In this document: positions 19,635 through 20,058 of the stretch, piece by piece | How the letters are laid out: every line of letters begins with the position of its first letter | Numbering within the stretch: position 1 is the stretch's first letter | IMG/VR virus record: IMGVR_UViG_3300046096_000092 | Span: 1-20,058 of that record | Length of the DNA: 20,058 nucleotides | Origin: a virus | Reading direction: 5' to 3' (one strand) | Notes under the pieces: generated by a model | Seen by the model: only the letters and a program-made list of their open reading frames with translations | What the model was told of the DNA's origin: nothing | Database searches by the model: none | Translations under genes and position numbers: made by a program

Positions 19635-19982
19635 ATGAAAATCACACCCGCACAGAAAAAGCTGCTCACCATCATTGCCCAGGCACCTCGACGCGCTGAA
19701 TATTTCACGCATAGCAAGGATGTAGCTACACCATTAAGCCCTACACACGTAGCAATGCGCCTGGGTGCAATGGTAGACGCTGGCCTCTTGTTTGAAGCCG
19801 AATCAGCGTTCCACATCACAAAGCTAGGACGTAGCCATCTTGACCTTGGAAACGTGGCGGCGACAAAAGATGCAACGCGCAAATACATCCCGTATGAAGT
19901 GGGCATGTGCGACCCGTTCAATCAACCGCAGCGACCTAACTCTGACCATTCGCACCTGCGCAGCGTGGGGTACCTATGCTAA
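19635..19982 (+). CDS. Winged-helix-like early protein
   Basis: A 115-residue protein with AAAGGAAACCC before the ATG. Residues 1-70 read as a winged helix: KITPAQKKLLTIIAQAPRRA, then THVAMRLGAMVDAGLLFEAE (recognition helix) and AFHITKLGRSHLD (wing and strand). The C-terminus (YIPYEVGMCDPFNQPQRPNS) is Pro-rich and probably flexible. Similar short phage proteins that begin TPAQ-x-x-L-L-x-I are common in early operons and are of unknown function. It follows the Cro-like gene by 35 bases and overlaps the next gene by seven bases. Confidence 0.65.
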   Translation: MKITPAQKKLLTIIAQAPRRAEYFTHSKDVATPLSPTHVAMRLGAMVDAGLLFEAESAFHITKLGRSHLDLGNVAATKDATRKYIPYEVGMCDPFNQPQRPNSDHSHLRSVGYLC

Positions 19983-20058
19983 AGCCTAAGCCAACCAACG
20001 CCTTCCACTGGCAAGGGCCATCCACACTAATCGACAAGATGGGCCGTCTAAAAAGCCA
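19976..20058 (+). CDS. Early protein, N-terminal part only
   Basis: The ATG lies inside the end of the previous gene (ATGCTAA, seven-base overlap), and the frame stays open to the window edge. The visible 27 residues start LKPKPTNAFHWQGPSTLIDK, then MGRLKS. They do not match a family I know. Position third in the rightward early operon would suit a replication or regulatory gene, but nothing visible shows it. The start could be a chance overlap; the tight packing of the neighbours favours it. Confidence 0.5.
   Translation, partial: MLKPKPTNAFHWQGPSTLIDKMGRLKS

Noticed and set aside
1-20058. Diversity-generating retroelement, CRISPR array, tRNA, insertion sequence
   Set aside because: No reverse transcriptase, no regularly spaced repeats, no cloverleaf or transposase was seen on either strand.

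Overview
The window is part of a tailed double-stranded DNA phage or prophage genome with P22-like (short-tailed, podovirus-type) virion architecture. The evidence is a gene series that matches the P22 head-completion, ejection and tailspike genes in order: coat protein C-terminus, gp4-like, gp10-like, gp7-, gp20- and gp16-like ejection proteins, then a tailspike with a P22-type head-binding N-terminus. The host should be a Gram-negative bacterium, most likely a proteobacterium, because of the P22-type tail, the M15-type endolysin with a GTA-type holin and the Sak4/SSB-like recombination genes. The host genus cannot be read from the sequence. No tRNA, CRISPR array, insertion sequence, integrase, reverse transcriptase or attachment site was seen.

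Layout. (1) 1-10983, plus strand: late structural genes, starting inside the coat protein gene. An excellent intrinsic terminator (375-400) follows the coat gene. (2) 10980-12478, plus strand: lysis cassette of a 32-residue membrane peptide, a two-helix holin-like protein, a single-helix membrane protein, an M15 peptidase endolysin and a three-helix GTA-type holin, all joined by short overlaps. (3) 12472-12518: a hairpin serving as the probable end of leftward transcription. (4) 12533-19234, minus strand: a long early operon of about twenty small genes, nearly all linked by ATGA or GTGA start/stop overlaps. It carries a Sak4-like recombinase ATPase next to an SSB-like protein with an SSB-type acidic tip, a Gp157-family protein, a DUF551-like protein, two HTH/winged-helix proteins and many unknown small proteins. 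Four of its genes are shorter than 60 codons or have hidden starts. (5) 19235-19395: divergent control region with an ATGTAA-N6-TTACAT palindrome. (6) 19396-20058, plus strand: a Cro-like repressor, a winged-helix-like protein and the start of a third early gene that runs off the window.

How it works together. The divergent region would drive a leftward early operon (recombination and host take-over genes) and a rightward one (Cro-like, then probably replication). The leftward operon seems to be re-initiated at two internal leaders (upstream of 17005 and 15313) that resemble the leader at 19234. No CI-type repressor lies between the divergent operons, where a lambdoid phage would have it. This suggests either a lytic lifestyle or an unusual switch made of two small Cro/YdaS-like proteins. 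All functional calls come from reading the sequences by eye; none was checked against a database.
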